DNA from: Paragorgia papillata
Taxonomy: Eukaryota; Cnidaria; Anthozoa; Scleralcyonacea; Coralliidae
Length of the DNA: 64,000 nucleotides
Direction: 5' to 3'
NCBI GenBank assembly: GCA_035771165.1
Contig: JAWNZC010000327.1
Location: 1,387,001 to 1,451,000 of the forward strand
The position numbers were made by a program, and so were the translations under genes. The notes beneath the pieces were generated by a model. It worked only from the letters and a program-made list of their open reading frames with translations. It was not told the origin of the DNA and ran no database searches. Of this stretch, positions 1-10,999 are shown one piece after another (positions within the stretch are counted from its first letter, which is position 1; every line of letters begins with the position of its first letter).

Positions 1-497
1 TGTACACAGTGAGGATTAGGTACTAGTACATGCATCTACATATATATATATATATACATATTTATTTGTTTATCTTTATATAAGTCGAGGTCAGCTTTTT
101 CATATCAGTTTTAAGGCCTAGTACAGTACTTTTGACTTTTCCCAAACTCTCTCAAGTGTTTGCATCAAGTTATAAACACACGGTGGCCATTTTCTTTTAT
201 GAAATAAGTCTAAGAAATGCACCGAGACATCACAATCATCTTTGCATTAGAGATGGTTGGTATAAGAAATTTCCAGTATTGCTATACTGCTAATTAAAGT
301 TAAACCAATATTATTGGTATACTGGTTTTGAGTCTTTGTGTAAAGCCCCACCCTAGCCTAGTTTCTAGGCCTTTCGTTTCCACCATTAGCTCGGCCACGT
401 AGTTGGTTTGGGTTCTTGGAAAGACTGGGGAGAGACTGGAAACGAGAAGGCCTAGCAAAATTCGCAAAAAATGTCCTGCCCAGAATCGTTCTGGCCC
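1..497. other. Left edge, no gene recognised
   Basis: AT-rich sequence with a short TA run at about 38-56. Bases 440-470 are roughly inverted relative to 3095-3125, so the Mutator pair below sits inside a larger, older inverted structure. No exon was found, though an intron of the Mff-like gene could run through here. Confidence 0.4.
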
Positions 498-920
498 TAC
501 CTCCTCCGCAGGCCCTCGTTGCATCATGGACAGGTCACACACGCCGAATTTAGGGCCTGCAAGATCCTGTAAAAAATTTGGCAAAACTTGGCACGGAATA
601 AATTTGCATAATTAACTACCATTGTTAATAGCCATGGCTATATCCGAAGATTTTGAAGGCCATTGAAGACTTATGACATACGAATCCTAGCTTTAAAATG
701 CAGGAATTGTTGAAGAAAGCAATTACTGTTGAACTTTGTCAACTTTTGGCCGGAATAATCAACGAAAATACACTTTAGTCTACCCAGAGTCCAGAGACTC
801 TTGGGTTTATACTTTTTCGGTTTCCACTAGGCTGTTGCGGTATTGAAAAAATACCGATATCGGTTATCGAAAGAAAAAACCCGATAATATCGATATATCG
901 ATATTTTTCCGCGATGGAAA

Positions 921-1142
921 TTAACTATATTTTAAGCCTAATTTTTCGCCATCAATTGTTTGGATTTTTATGTATTTATCCATCTCCTTCTGCAATCGAT
1001 CGCGCGGCGACTGTGATGGCGATGATATCTGCGACGACTTCCGCATGGTGGTCAGGGAGCCAAGCGTCTTCTTGACTTTCTGACGTTTCTGTGGCGGTGG
1101 TTGACATGGCTCGTCTTCAGGAAAGTCACTTGAAGCGAACAC
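921..1142 (-). pseudogene. Possible hAT transposase remnant
   Basis: A 73-residue frame contains PQKRQKVKKTLGSL and DRLQKEMDKYIKIQTIDGE, resembling linker sequence of hAT transposases (E.DKY). It is cut off by the nested retroposon. It is too short to be functional, and the identity rests mainly on its position inside hAT ends. Confidence 0.4.
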
Positions 1143-1159
1143 AGCTTCTTTTAAAAGAG

Positions 1160-1295
1160 GTTTCTCTCTGACGAAGGGCCTTCGCTCGAAACGTTAGATT
1201 CCTACGTTCTCTGTTTCGGCAGTATATCTAACCTAAGTTACTATATTTCGATTGTTATTTCTACACTGCCTACGCAGCACGCTACTTTTATTTCA
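1160..1295 (-). mobile_element. Short retroposon (SINE-like) with 14-bp TSD, copy 1
   Basis: A 136-bp insert is flanked by the perfect 14-bp repeat TTCTTTTAAAAGAG (1146-1159 and 1296-1309), as left by target-primed retroposition. On the minus strand it runs from TGCTGCGTAGGCAGTG to a hairpin CGAGCGAAGGCCCTTCG. TAGGCAGTG and the GGTTCGATA seen in sister copies sit roughly where pol III A and B boxes would. Related copies lie at 11757-12057 and 46364-46479. Confidence 0.75.
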
Positions 1296-2689
1296 TTCTT
1301 TTAAAAGAGCTTCTTTGACGACAATAAGCTCGTTTAGCTTTTCAGTGACAGTGTCGTCGTTCATCTGTTCACCATCGCCATCGGCAGTACAGAAGTCTGG
1401 AGATTGTCGATTGAGTCGGTATATACTGCATCTGTCACAAACATGTTCTATTTATTCTAGCGATGACTCATCGCGTGCGAAAAAAATTTCTAAAGACTGC
1501 GATGGGTCTATCCTCGACATGCACTGTCGAGTCGACAGCCCGTGAAATGTGCGCTTTGGCACCATAATTCAGGATGAGTCATAGTTTGACAATAGGTGGC
1601 GTGACAATAGGTGGCCGCAAAGAGAGTCCCGAAACTTCCGCAACAGAAGTTCAACAAAAAATCAAGCGTCAAAACAGTGATAATCAGTTTTCGCGCGTCT
1701 AATACCGATAATATCGTAGATTTCGATATTTTCGGTAACATTTCGATATTTTCGGTATATCGATATTTTCAAATTTAAAATACCGAATAACCGATATTTG
1801 AAAAAAACCGATAATTATCGATATATCGATATACCGCAACAGCCTAGTTTCCACAACAACTGAAACTTGAATAACGCTACACTATAGCCTACAATTTAAC
1901 AAAATTAAATCTCATTAACTCTTGGTCAGTTGACAGTCTTCGATAGCTAAATAAACCAAAAAACAATACGAAAAACCTGTTACTTTCCTGACCGTCGAAT
2001 TTGCTTTTGTTCGGCAGATATTTTCCCCTTCAATTCCTTTTTGTCGCTAAAAATATTATTGGCAGAAGGTCGGTAATTCTAAAACATATTGGTTTCTTCA
2101 TTGTCATGATCTGTAAGGAAGTTTAGACCGAATTTCCTGGTGGGTCACAGTGTTTAATTTAAAGAACTCGGACGTACGTTTGTCGAACAGCGGCCGGAAA
2201 CTTGCAGGCCCTCTCAAAAGTCAAAACTATCGCCTCTAGGGCCTAGTCTCGCTGTGCATAATGGGATCAGTCACCATTTTGTTTACAGGATCTGGCAAGG
2301 ATCTGGCAGGCCCTCTCAACAGCGTGACCTGTCCATGATGCAATAGGGCCTGTGGAGGAGGCAGGTTCTGGCCCTTCGAGTGTTCCTGGGATCTAGCGTA
2401 CATCTACTGTAAACAATACTGAGCGACAGTATATTATATAAAAAGCATAAGGATGTCTGCAAAGATTTTACCAAAGATCTTGGTGATGGAAAGAAGAAAA
2501 TTATGGAATATAATATATTCCAATTGGAGCTCGAAATGAGAATTTAACTGTTTAACTTTCAACTTTTGGCGGTTGCAGAAGGAAAGCTAGGCTAGTGAAA
2601 CTTCGTCGATCCGAGGTGAGCAGGCTTGTATTATTTTATGCAGATGGAATAATAAATGTCGGGAAAACGTAGGACATCATAACATCACA

Positions 2690-3058
2690 ATACAAGACAA
2701 AAAAATAACCTCCATATAACATGTCATAAGTTATCATTTTCCATTAGAACACAAGGACGTAAGATTTGGAACCTGATCCCATCTAATCTTCGTGATTCCT
2801 TGAAAAGTTTTAACTATAAGCAAATTTTAAAGGATTATTACTTGTCTCAATAACTTCTCTATAAGAATTTTAAATTAATATGATTATGTTTTTTATGTAA
2901 GTTATATAGTCTAGCTTTCTTACTGTGATTCGTATATAATTATCTAATGACCTAACTTGTAATCCTAACTCCAACCTTATTTAAATGTTTATGTAATAAT
3001 TTATTAATTTGCTTTTTTCCTGATAAATTAAAATATAAATATTATTATTATTATTCTT
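2690..3058 (+). mobile_element. 3' fragment of a non-LTR retrotransposon (LINE)
   Basis: A frame ending at 2853 reads RTQGRKIWNLIPSNLRDSLK then SFNYKQILKDYYLSQ, the W N.(L/I)P..LR.S...F K consensus at the C-terminus of many LINE reverse transcriptases. It is followed by an AT-rich 3' UTR and an ATT tail at 3040-3057. Confidence 0.7.
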
Positions 3059-3215
3059 ACAATTCTTCCTCAATAAACAACCAAGCTGTAAAGTGAAAGT
3101 GTTTACGAATTTTGCTAGGCCTTCCCCAGCGGGTCCGTTCGGATCACTTCCGAAACGCGTTAACCGAGGAAGGCCCAACGAGGTAGGCCCCGGTGCCCCA
3201 CTCCTGCTTGCACCC

Positions 3216-4028
3216 TGCCTCCTCCGCAGGCCCTCATTGCATCATGGACAGGTCACACTTTTGAGAGGGCCTACCAGATCCTGTAAACAAAATGGGGACT
3301 GATCCCATTATGCACAGCGAGACTAGGCCCTAGAGACGATAGTTTTGAGAGGGCCTGAAATTTTTTCCCGGCCGCTGTTCGACAAACGTACGTCCAAGTT
3401 CTTTTAACACTGTGACCCACCAGGAAATTCGGTCTAAACGTTCTTACAAATCATGACAATGAAGAAACCAATATGTTTTAGAATTACCGATCTCCTGCCA
3501 ATAAAATATTTAGCAACAAAAAGGAATTGAAGGAAAACATATCTGCCGAACAAAAGCAAATTCGACGGTCAGGAAAGTACAGGTTTTTCTTATTGTTTTT
3601 TGCTTTATTTAGCTATCAAAGACTGTCAACTGACCAAGAGTTAATGAGATTTAATTTTGTTAAATTGTAGGCTATAGTGTAGCGTAATTCAAGTTTGAGT
3701 TGTTGTGGAAACCGAAAAAGTATAAACCCAAGAGTCTCTGGGTAGACTAAAGTGCATTTTCGTTGATTATTCCGGCCGAAAGTTGACAAAGTTCAACCGT
3801 AATTTCTTTTTTCAACAATTCCTTCATTTTAAAGCTAGGATTCGTATGTCGTAAGTCTTCAATGTCCTTCAAAATCTTCGGAAATAGCCATGGCTATTAA
3901 CAATGGTAGTTAATTATGCAAATTTATTCCGTGCCTAGTTTTGCCAAATTTTTTACAGGATCTTGCACGCCCTAAATTCGGCGTGTGTGACCTGTCCATG
4001 ATGCAACGAGGGCCTGCGGAGGAGGCAT
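3216..4028. mobile_element. Mutator-like foldback element, copy 2 (inverted)
   Basis: An uninterrupted 813-bp copy in the opposite orientation to copy 1, with the same CCTCCTCC ends and a perfect 10-bp duplication GCTTGCACCC (3206-3215 and 4029-4038). Confidence 0.88.
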
Positions 4029-4189
4029 GCTTGCACCCGAGATATTGTCTGATTTTCTATGGATTTTCTCAGGCTGTTTAACCTTTAGTTTATAAGATAT
4101 TTGGTGTGGAGATTTAGAACTGTTTGGTATGTACAACTGAAGAAAGTCATACCATCAAGCTCCTTTGCGATTTAGTATGGTACCGTTGT

Positions 4190-4300
4190 ACTGACCATTC
4201 CTGGTTTGCATAGAGCAAAGTGAAAATGTAGTAAACTACCGATTATAGTTTTGACAACGAAATGCTGACCTTTCAAGCTGAACCCTTCAGAGTAAAATGT
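4190..4300 (+). repeat. Fragment of the GACGTTTCGAG-type SINE-like repeat
   Basis: AGAGCAAAGTGAAAATGTAG... and ...CGAAATGCTGACCTTTCAAG followed by CCCTTCAGAGTAAAATG is a diverged copy of the repeat better preserved at 56706-56825 and 61565-61665. It sits just upstream of the Mff-like exon. Confidence 0.55.
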
Positions 4301-4357
4301 CAACTTTACTAATTTCCATAGCCTGTATAAACACGGAAGTAATTTTTACATTTTTAG

Positions 4358-4577
4358 ACTGTTTCCAGACGCTAGTCAGGAAGCAGAAAGTGATGATGAT
4401 ATTTCAGATCTCAGACTACAAACTGAGATAGTACGTCTGAATAAGCGTGTGGCATGGCTGGAGAAGAAAGTACAAGAGAGACAATCAAATAGTTCATGGA
4501 GAACGACGTTGGTCTGTCTTCTTACCATCATTAATCCTATTATAATTCACTGGCTGTTCAGCAAAAGACGTTATTAA
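4358..4577 (+). CDS. Last exon of a tail-anchored coiled-coil protein (Mff/Tango11-like)
   Basis: After a TTTTTAG acceptor, 72 codons run to TAA at 4575-4577. Residues 1-17 are acidic (EAESDDDISD). Residues 18-42 form a short heptad coiled coil (LRLQTEIVRLNKRVAWLEKK). Residues about 46-65 are a single hydrophobic segment (TTLVCLLTIINPIIIHWLF) followed by the basic tail SKRRY, the layout of a C-terminal membrane anchor. The LR.Q...I..LNKRV..LE....ER pattern is close to the tail of mitochondrial/peroxisomal fission factor Mff, as I recall it, which recruits Drp1 to outer membranes. ACBD4/5-like peroxisomal tail anchors are an alternative. Upstream exons were not found in 1-4357. Transcription converges on the DYRK4-like gene. 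The exon call is firmer than the family name. Confidence 0.6.
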
Positions 4578-4882
4578 ATTAGTAATGTAAAGGTAAAAAA
4601 AGTATATACCTTTCACATTTTCCTTTTATTTATTTTTATTCTTGCTAAAACTTGTATTAAGATTAACGATAACTGAAAAAAAGTTGAATATAAATATGTT
4701 TTGTTTACATCCCTGCTAGGGCAAGGCTGTTTATCGGTGAACAAAAACATAATGTTTTTTTATGTAATATTTAAAACATGAGCAGCAGTGCTTTATCAGA
4801 TTTAAAACACGAGGGGATAGTTTCGAATAACAATCCATTTAGTAAGTTAATTGGCGTAGTAATTTTGTAAAATAACATTGTC

Positions 4883-5208
4883 TAAAGGTGAAGTAATACG
4901 AGCAACAAATTACTGCAATAGTGTTGCGTTGCAAGTTGAATAGCTTTGTTGCACGTATTACCACACCTTAATGTAAACATTGTCACGCAACAATGACTTT
5001 GTTGCAAGTTGAATCAGCATGTTGTATCAAGTAGAACTGGTGTCTAATTTTTTCAACAAATTTTTTCAACTTGCAACAAAATCGTTGTTGGGTGACAATG
5101 TTTAAGGTGGGTGGTAATACGTGCAACAACGCTTTTCAACTTGCAACGCAACAATGTAGCGTTGCAAGTTGAAGACAAATGTCGCCCATATTACCTCACC
5201 TTAAAGAA
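4883..5208. repeat. Foldback repeat with iterated GCAAGTTGAA motifs
   Basis: Ends AAGGTGAAGTAATACGAGCA and its imperfect complement near 5190 enclose many copies of TTGCAAGTTGAA and TTCAACTTGCAA in both orientations. It is noncoding. It begins about 300 bp downstream of the Mff-like stop; nothing was recognised between. Confidence 0.7.
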
Positions 5209-5631
5209 ATTCAACGCTAAAGTTTATGTATAAATCAGGAGGATTTTTTATCAAGTATAAAACCACGGACATGGTACGGATTTCCTTTTTGTTTTTTCCA
5301 TGAAGTATTAATGATTTTTGAAAACTGATTTAAAGTGTCTGTGAAGCGAAAAACCTTTTAGCGGTTTTGAACAGAGATTAACATGAAAGGAGCATTCACT
5401 GAAAATTTCAAGTAAATTTGCTGCATAGTCTTTGAGCTATAAACTCTAAAAGTTTGCTGTGGCATTTTTGAAGAAATTAATCGCTCAGTCAATTAGGATG
5501 CAGTTGGGCAACTATGCATAACAACAGTGTATTTTGATATTAATTTAATTCAATGGCATAAGTCATCTGCTCTATATATTTGTTCCCAGTCTTTCCTTAT
5601 TTTGTAACATCAGGAAAGCAACTTTGGCACT

Positions 5632-6169
5632 CAGCCTGGTTCCCAGGCCTCTCTTTTTAACGTCGAGCGGCAGACCGAATTGTGAGAGGCCTGGAATAAA
5701 ATGTTTTGCCTGGCCCCAAATCTGGCCCCAAAACTGGCCCCAAATTATACAGGCACCAAACCGCCGTTTGGCGGAAAACCAAAGCAAATAACACTCACGT
5801 CGGTCTGCACAATTCTTTATAACATCATATAGCAAGGTTGGTCTACTGCCGAAACGTTAAAAAGCATATTTCGATTTGTATAAATGTGTTTCAACACAAT
5901 CACTTCCTACGCCGAACACTACTTTATAAAGCCTCGTATGTAACAACCTTTTAACGTAATGTAAAACAAAGAAACCTACTCGTTTGCTGTCTGCTAGTCA
6001 AAAAGAAGTTTGTTTAAGTGCCCTCGTTCATAAAGATTAAAGAATCCGAGCTCCAGCAGGATTCATGATAGATAAAGATGAACATTTTCCGCTAGTCCTC
6101 TTGCTCGATCCCTATTCTGTGACGTCACCAAAATACGTTCGAGAGAAAAGAGGACTAGGAACTAGTCTG
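5632..6169. mobile_element. 538-bp Mutator-like element, copy A
   Basis: Short imperfect inverted ends CAGCCTGGTTCC and CAGACTAGTTCC are flanked by the 9-bp repeat TTTGGCACT (5623-5631 and 6170-6178). An inverted copy of identical length lies at 12872-13409. It contains TGACGTCA. The 87-residue minus frame through it is also present in copy B but resembles no protein I know. Confidence 0.82.
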
Positions 6170-6239
6170 TTTGGCACTTAATATATCTTAAAGGAGTACA
6201 TGTACATTCATTTTATTTTTTGAAATAAAGAATTATTTA

Positions 6240-6319
6240 CGGTTGAGTGATTGAACCCAAACGTTGCTATTGGATGATTGCTTCATTATACAGAAAACAC
6301 AATATGTTCAGTAACCGTG
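6240..6319. repeat. 80-bp miniature inverted-repeat element
   Basis: Starts CGGTTGAGTGATTGAA and ends TTCAGTAACCGTG. A second copy is inserted at 10823-10903. The termini are imperfect inverted repeats. Confidence 0.65.
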
Positions 6320-6514
6320 AAAGTGCAAAAAATTCCATAAACCTGAACAAAAACATAAAACAATGACTTTTGTGAGCTTCCAAACCATGCATATTTCCTA
6401 TTAACTATGATATCACCATGCAAAACCTTAAATTGTTTATTATTACCAAGATGCAAATCCAACAACTCCAAATAAGCGAATTTGTTGTACTCGTCTGGAG
6501 TAGGAGGCCGTTAC

Positions 6515-6761
6515 TAATTGGAACATTCTGAGATGATTTGTAACATATCTTCTCAGGCGAACATTTCATCTTCATGGATTTTTTTGCCGTTAAAGTTGAC
6601 GGAAGTGACGTCGAAAGAGGAATTTGTCTATATGAAAACCACTTTACAGATTCCTCTTTTGACGTCACTTCCGTCAACTTTAACGGCAAAAAAATCCATG
6701 AAGATGAAATTTTCGCCTGAGAAGATATATTACAAATCTTCTCAGAATGTTCCAATTAGTA
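6515..6761. repeat. Near-perfect foldback element with GACGTC core arms
   Basis: AATTGGAACATTCTGAGA at the left is complemented at the right end, with arms of roughly 110 bp. Each arm carries GGAAGTGACGTC. Open frames on both strands translate to the same peptide (ISSWIFLPLKLTEVTSKEE-like) because the sequence is a palindrome, so neither is a gene. Confidence 0.8.
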
Positions 6762-7173
6762 TAAATATGTAAAGTCCCTGAGGATGACATTTTAACAGGA
6801 ATGGATTCACAGTTAACTTCATGCATGTACAGTATATATGTATGTCCATTACTTAGCGACCAACCACATACTCAGCAATGATGTTCTGCATTTTCCTTGC
6901 ACTTGTGGCAAAGTTTGTAAATAGATCTAGATAAAAATCAAATAAAATCATGCTTAGATGGTCTTTTGTAATTTTTCTGTGTCTTTTTTACTCTTCTAGT
7001 TTGCTATTTTAATAGAATTTTCAGTTCCTTGTTTCCTTGTTTTGTTGTTGAGTGATATTTCATTTTGTTTGATATGTATTAACATGCAAATGTGCATGAT
7101 GACGTGAGATGACGTTGGGTGACTACAACTACCAGAATGCTTTGCCAGTATTCTATGGTTTCGGCTAAAAGGG

Positions 7174-7381
7174 CAATCTCGTTCCCAGATCCCACGTTCC
7201 CCTTACCCAGCGGGCGGGAAACGAGAGGCTCTGGGATAATCCGTTCACGCCATCACAGGATTCTTGTTATCTGGAAGAGGAGTAATCATGTTCATCAGCC
7301 AATGAAATATCGATGTGAAACGGATTATCCCAGAGTCTCTCGTTTGGGGGGTGGGGAACGTGGGCTCTGGGAACGAGATTG
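7174..7381. mobile_element. 208-bp Mutator-like MITE (CAATCTCGTTCCCAG family), empty copy
   Basis: Inverted ends CAATCTCGTTCCCAGA of about 60 bp are flanked by the 9-bp repeat CTAAAAGGG (7165-7173 and 7382-7390). It is the short relative of the 419-bp element at 27087-27505. Confidence 0.88.
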
Positions 7382-7599
7382 CTAAAAGGGATGACTCAAA
7401 GGGCCGTCCAGTCCTTTCGCGGCTTTTCCAAAATATGTCCAAAGTATTTCCAAAATTTCGGCGAAGTACTGTCATTCAATATTTTATGGCCTTTCCGAAC
7501 GGTTTTTGACAAAAGTTGCTGACAGGTTAGTAAATTTATCCATGTTTACGTTAATGTTGTTTTCTCTGTGGTTTTCTTTATGGTTTTTGAATAGTACGT

Positions 7600-8300
7600 A
7601 ATATTTAAAGGCCGACAATGGGGACTAGAGCGTTTTTTCAAGTTCGGGGAATTCGTTCCAGTCCGAGGTTTCGCCTCGGATTGGAACGAATTCCTCGCAC
7701 TTGAAAACCCGGCCTTTGGATGACTTCTCAAAATCACTTGGTGTATTCCCAAATCAATTAGTGTATTATTATCTTGGCGTCATATTTCAAGTCCTAGGAC
7801 TTGAAATATTAATTTCTAGTCCTTGGACTGGACTGGAAATGACATTTCTAGTCCTCTTCCCAGTACTTCCCTGGTATTTCTCAAACTCATTAATAATTCA
7901 TGAACCAAAAACAAAAGAAATTAATGTTTAATCAGTGCTTTGAAATTGGAGGAAAAGTACTAGTACTTTGAAATAATGCAAAATACGTTTTCAAAGTCTT
8001 GGGACTTTGAAATAAGGCAAATTGTATTACGTTTCAGAGGTATCTTCGGAGTTTTGAGTTTGAGAAGTCAGTTCAAATACTCGACGTCGGACTTTACCGG
8101 GATTACAAAGCCCTCGTGCATTAAAAAGGCTCGCCTTTGGCTCGCCTTTTCAAAAAGCACTCGGACTTTGAAATCCCGGTAAAGTCCTCCGTCTCGTATT
8201 TGAACTATTACTTCAAGTACTTTCACGTGGTAGAATTCAGTGCTTGTGATTGGTTGATTATCTCATGAATTATTAATGAGTTTGAGAAGTATATTTTTTC
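7600..8300. other. Palindrome-rich intergenic repeats
   Basis: GGAATTCGTTCCAGTCCGAG/GGATTGGAACGAATTC (about 7650-7695), CAAGTCCTAGGACTTG (about 7788-7803) and GGACTTTACCGGGATT (about 8088-8105) with its complement (about 8163-8180) form several short foldbacks. No gene was recognised; the open frames here follow the palindromes. Confidence 0.5.
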
Positions 8301-8519
8301 AAGTGTTTGTTTCAAACAGTGAATTTACTTGCCAACCTTGTTTATAGTTATTATTAAAAAGAGTTGTCGACAGCTTGTAGCGTGTCGCGCGAGGCTGGCA
8401 ATGAGAACGGGACGAGTTTTCATCTCAACTCGAATTCGGCCGCTTATCGCTTTTCGTCACTCGCCAGCAATCCATCCTGCATGTCCCTCTCTGTAGAGTA
8501 TGACGTTGTTGTGTCCAGT

Positions 8520-9240
8520 GTCAATAATATTAATAATAATAATGTTATTAATAATAATTGAATCATTAACATATTATATCAAAAAATATCAAATCATTAT
8601 TTATCGATGAGTGCGCAGGTGGCTGAGGAGTCCAATCCTTGAGCCACATGTCCTGTTGCAGTGCTGGCAGATCCACGGCGGACCTTGAGTAAGTGAAACT
8701 GGAATGCCCGCGGCGTGTGTTCGCTGCCGAGCCTCGGCAATCTTCTGGGCTCGTCCCCTTTCGAAGGATTGAATCCCTTGATGACACATACTACGCCACT
8801 CCATTCTGTTTTTAGCACTAGCTTGCCAGGTGTGATGGATGATATTGCAGGCTTTGAAATTCGCTTTCAATAGGTCTTTATATCGTTTGCGTTGCCCTCC
8901 TGCTGTTCTGCTTCCTTGCTCCAGTTGGGAAAATAGGATCTGCTTCGGAATGCGATCATCTTTCATCCGTTTTACATGGCCAACCCATCTCAGCTGGGCT
9001 TTGATAATAAGTGCTTCGACACTGTAGCAAATGGCTTCCTCAAGAACACTGAGGTTTGTTCCTCGTCCGACCAATGAATGGACAGGATACTTCGAAGCAT
9101 GCGCTGCTGAAATTTCTCGAGATCCTTGATGTGCCTCCGGTAAGTCACCCAGGCCTCACAGCCGTAGAGCAATGTCGGGAGAACAACTGCCTTATAAACT
9201 GCAATCTTGGTGGTTCTCTTCAGTTCTTTCACATCAAAAA
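8520..9240 (-). pseudogene. Broken LINE reverse transcriptase C-terminus with zinc finger
   Basis: Two minus frames join into one LINE tail. The upstream part reads VYKAVVLPTLLYGCEAWV and LEKFQQRMLRSILSIHWSD. After a frameshift near 9050 it continues TNLSVLEEAICYSVEALI, LRWVGHVKRMKDDRIPKQ and a terminal C2H2 finger CQHCNRTCGSRIGLLSHLRT. An AAT-type tail lies at 8522-8560. It is truncated at its 5' end and frameshifted, hence inactive. Confidence 0.85.
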
Positions 9241-9308
9241 CTCTCCAGCAATAAACAAGTTATAAACACAGGGGGTTTTTTTCAACTTTGAATCTTTAAT
9301 AAACCTTA

Positions 9309-9641
9309 GACCCCGTTTACACGATGCCGGTACAATTTGAAAACGGAACAAAATCATGCCGTTTAGGCCTTGCGTTTACACGATGCCGGCAAAAAATGAC
9401 ATGAAAACGGCACAAAATGAAGACGGGTTCCTTGATGGCATGAAATGAAATGAAAACGGAACACTAACCGGTATCGTGTAAACGCCCGTGCCGTAACAGT
9501 TTGATGACGCGTATATACGACCACAGTATTCGGGTCAGCAGTATTCACAAAGTCTTCTCAATTCTCATTGGAAGAGAATAGTCACATGTTAATGCGATTT
9601 TGTTCCGTTATCAAATTCTACCGGCATCGTGTAAACGGGTC
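9309..9641. mobile_element. PIF/Harbinger-like MITE (TTA TSD)
   Basis: Ends GACCCCGTTTACACGATGCC and GGCATCGTGTAAACGGGTC are flanked by TTA on both sides. Internal GATGCCGG and AAAACGG motifs recur in both orientations. Confidence 0.75.
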
Positions 9642-9706
9642 TTAGTTCAAATTTCACGCGGTTTTCTTTGTTATTCATGTACGGTCTTTATCTGTATATA
9701 GCTCAG

Positions 9707-9910
9707 CATAGTCAATCGAGATATGGTCTGGAAACTTGGCAAACTTCAAAGCGCCTATAATGAACTGTGATTTTATGTTGAACCGTACGTTACACCGTGC
9801 ACATCCTTTGTTTTAGGTTTATTAATATTTAAATAGCATGCATAAAGGCGAACAAAAAGATAGACCAAAGACTTTAGCTGAGTTTTCAGACCATATCTCG
9901 ATTGATAATG
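9707..9910. repeat. CATAGTCAATCGAGATATGG inverted-repeat element, copy 1
   Basis: Inverted ends CATAGTCAATCGAGATATGG and CCATATCTCGATTGATAATG, flanked by AGCTCAG on both sides (9700-9706, 9911-9917). Confidence 0.7.
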
Positions 9911-10163
9911 AGCTCAGGGAAGTCAAGTATACAGATAAAGACAAAACTTTGTGAAATTTGAACTAAATTAGTTAATTACCTCGAACCTCGGCATTAAGCA
10001 TAATATAAGTATGTGGCTTATAATGCCTATATAGCTCGGTCCTCGGTAATTAACTCTTACATACAAGTAATTAAAGACCAATATATTTGGGCTGTTTATG
10101 TCGCGAGCGGTTTAATATGTTGCGAAAATATTTCTTTGACTGCGAAAAATAATTAGAAAGCCC

Positions 10164-10573
10164 AACCTCGTACCCAGGGCCATTTGTAGGGAACTGGGCC
10201 AAGATGGCGAACAAAACAAAATGGCGAACAAAACAAAATGGCGGGAACAAATGGCCCTGGTGGAGGCCAGGCCTCTGATTGGTCAAGAGCTTATGGCGTA
10301 AATCAGACGGTTAAATTTTTTTTTTTTTTTTAAATTGTATTTTGACCTTGTCGGTTGTTCCTGCACACGGCACGGGAAATTATATTTTAAACCATACAAT
10401 AATTAGGTGTAATTAGGTATAATTACTGTGTAAAGAACTGAGTTCTAGTTAATAAAATGCGCAATATACTGCGCATTTTGAGCTAGCCTCCACCAGGGCC
10501 ATTTGTTCCCGCCATTTTGTTTTATTCGCCATCTTGGCCCAGTTCCCTACAAATGGCCCTGCGTACGAGGTTG
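10164..10573. mobile_element. 410-bp Mutator-like foldback
   Basis: Inverted ends of nearly 100 bp (AACCTCGTACCCAGGGCC...) are flanked by the 10-bp repeat TAGAAAGCCC (10154-10163 and 10574-10583). AACAAAATGGCG is tandemly repeated near one end. Confidence 0.82.
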
Positions 10574-10692
10574 TAGAAAGCCCTGTGCCTATACTTCAGG
10601 AAAACGAAGCCAATTTTGCTTTGTTGTGTCATGATTTTGCCTTCTTAAATAGTCGTAAAAAGATTTTCGTGACATAAAATCAGCCCGGTAAC

Positions 10693-10990
10693 CATAGTCA
10701 ATCGAGATATGGTCTGGAAACTCGGCAAACTTCAAAGCGCCTATAATGAGCTGGGATTTTATGTTGAACCGTACCTTACCCCGTGCACATCCTTTGTTTT
10801 AGGTTTATTAATATTTAAATAGCACGGTTGAGTGATTGAACTGAAACGTTGCTATTGGACAATTCGTTCATTATACTAAAATACAATGTGTTCAGTGACC
10901 GTGCACCGTGCACAAAAATGCATATAGCGAACAGAAAGATAGACCAAAGACTTTAGCTGAGTTTCCAGACCATATCTCGATTGACTATGC
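10693..10990. repeat. CATAGTCAATCGAGATATGG inverted-repeat element, copy 2
   Basis: Same orientation and ends as the copy at 9707, but longer because the 80-bp element (10823-10903) is inserted. Confidence 0.7.
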
Positions 10991-10999
10991 TCGTATCTG

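Larger units (their letters stand above)
828..1846. mobile_element. hAT-type DNA transposon inserted in Mutator-like copy 1
   Basis: Perfect 16-bp inverted ends TAGGCTGTTGCGGTAT are flanked by the exact 8-bp duplication GTTTCCAC (820-827 and 1847-1854), the hallmark of hAT elements. Subterminal regions are packed with ATCGATA motifs in both orientations. It holds a remnant coding frame and a nested retroposon. Confidence 0.9.
498..2364. mobile_element. Mutator-like foldback element, copy 1 (interrupted by hAT)
   Basis: Terminal inverted repeats of about 40 bp (CCTCCTCCGCAGGCCCT at the left, its complement at the right) are flanked by the 10-bp direct repeat GTTCTGGCCC (488-497 and 2365-2374). 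Without the inserted hAT element (828-1854) the length is about 840 bp, matching copies 2 and 3. It carries no coding frame. A 9-10 bp duplication is typical of Mutator-like transposons. Confidence 0.85.

Noticed and set aside
1160..1295. Helitron end, because of the terminal hairpin
   Set aside because: Helitrons insert without target duplication; this copy has a perfect 14-bp TSD.
6405..6772. Frames on both strands giving nearly the same peptide
   Set aside because: The region is a near-perfect palindrome, so identical peptides on both strands are expected without coding.
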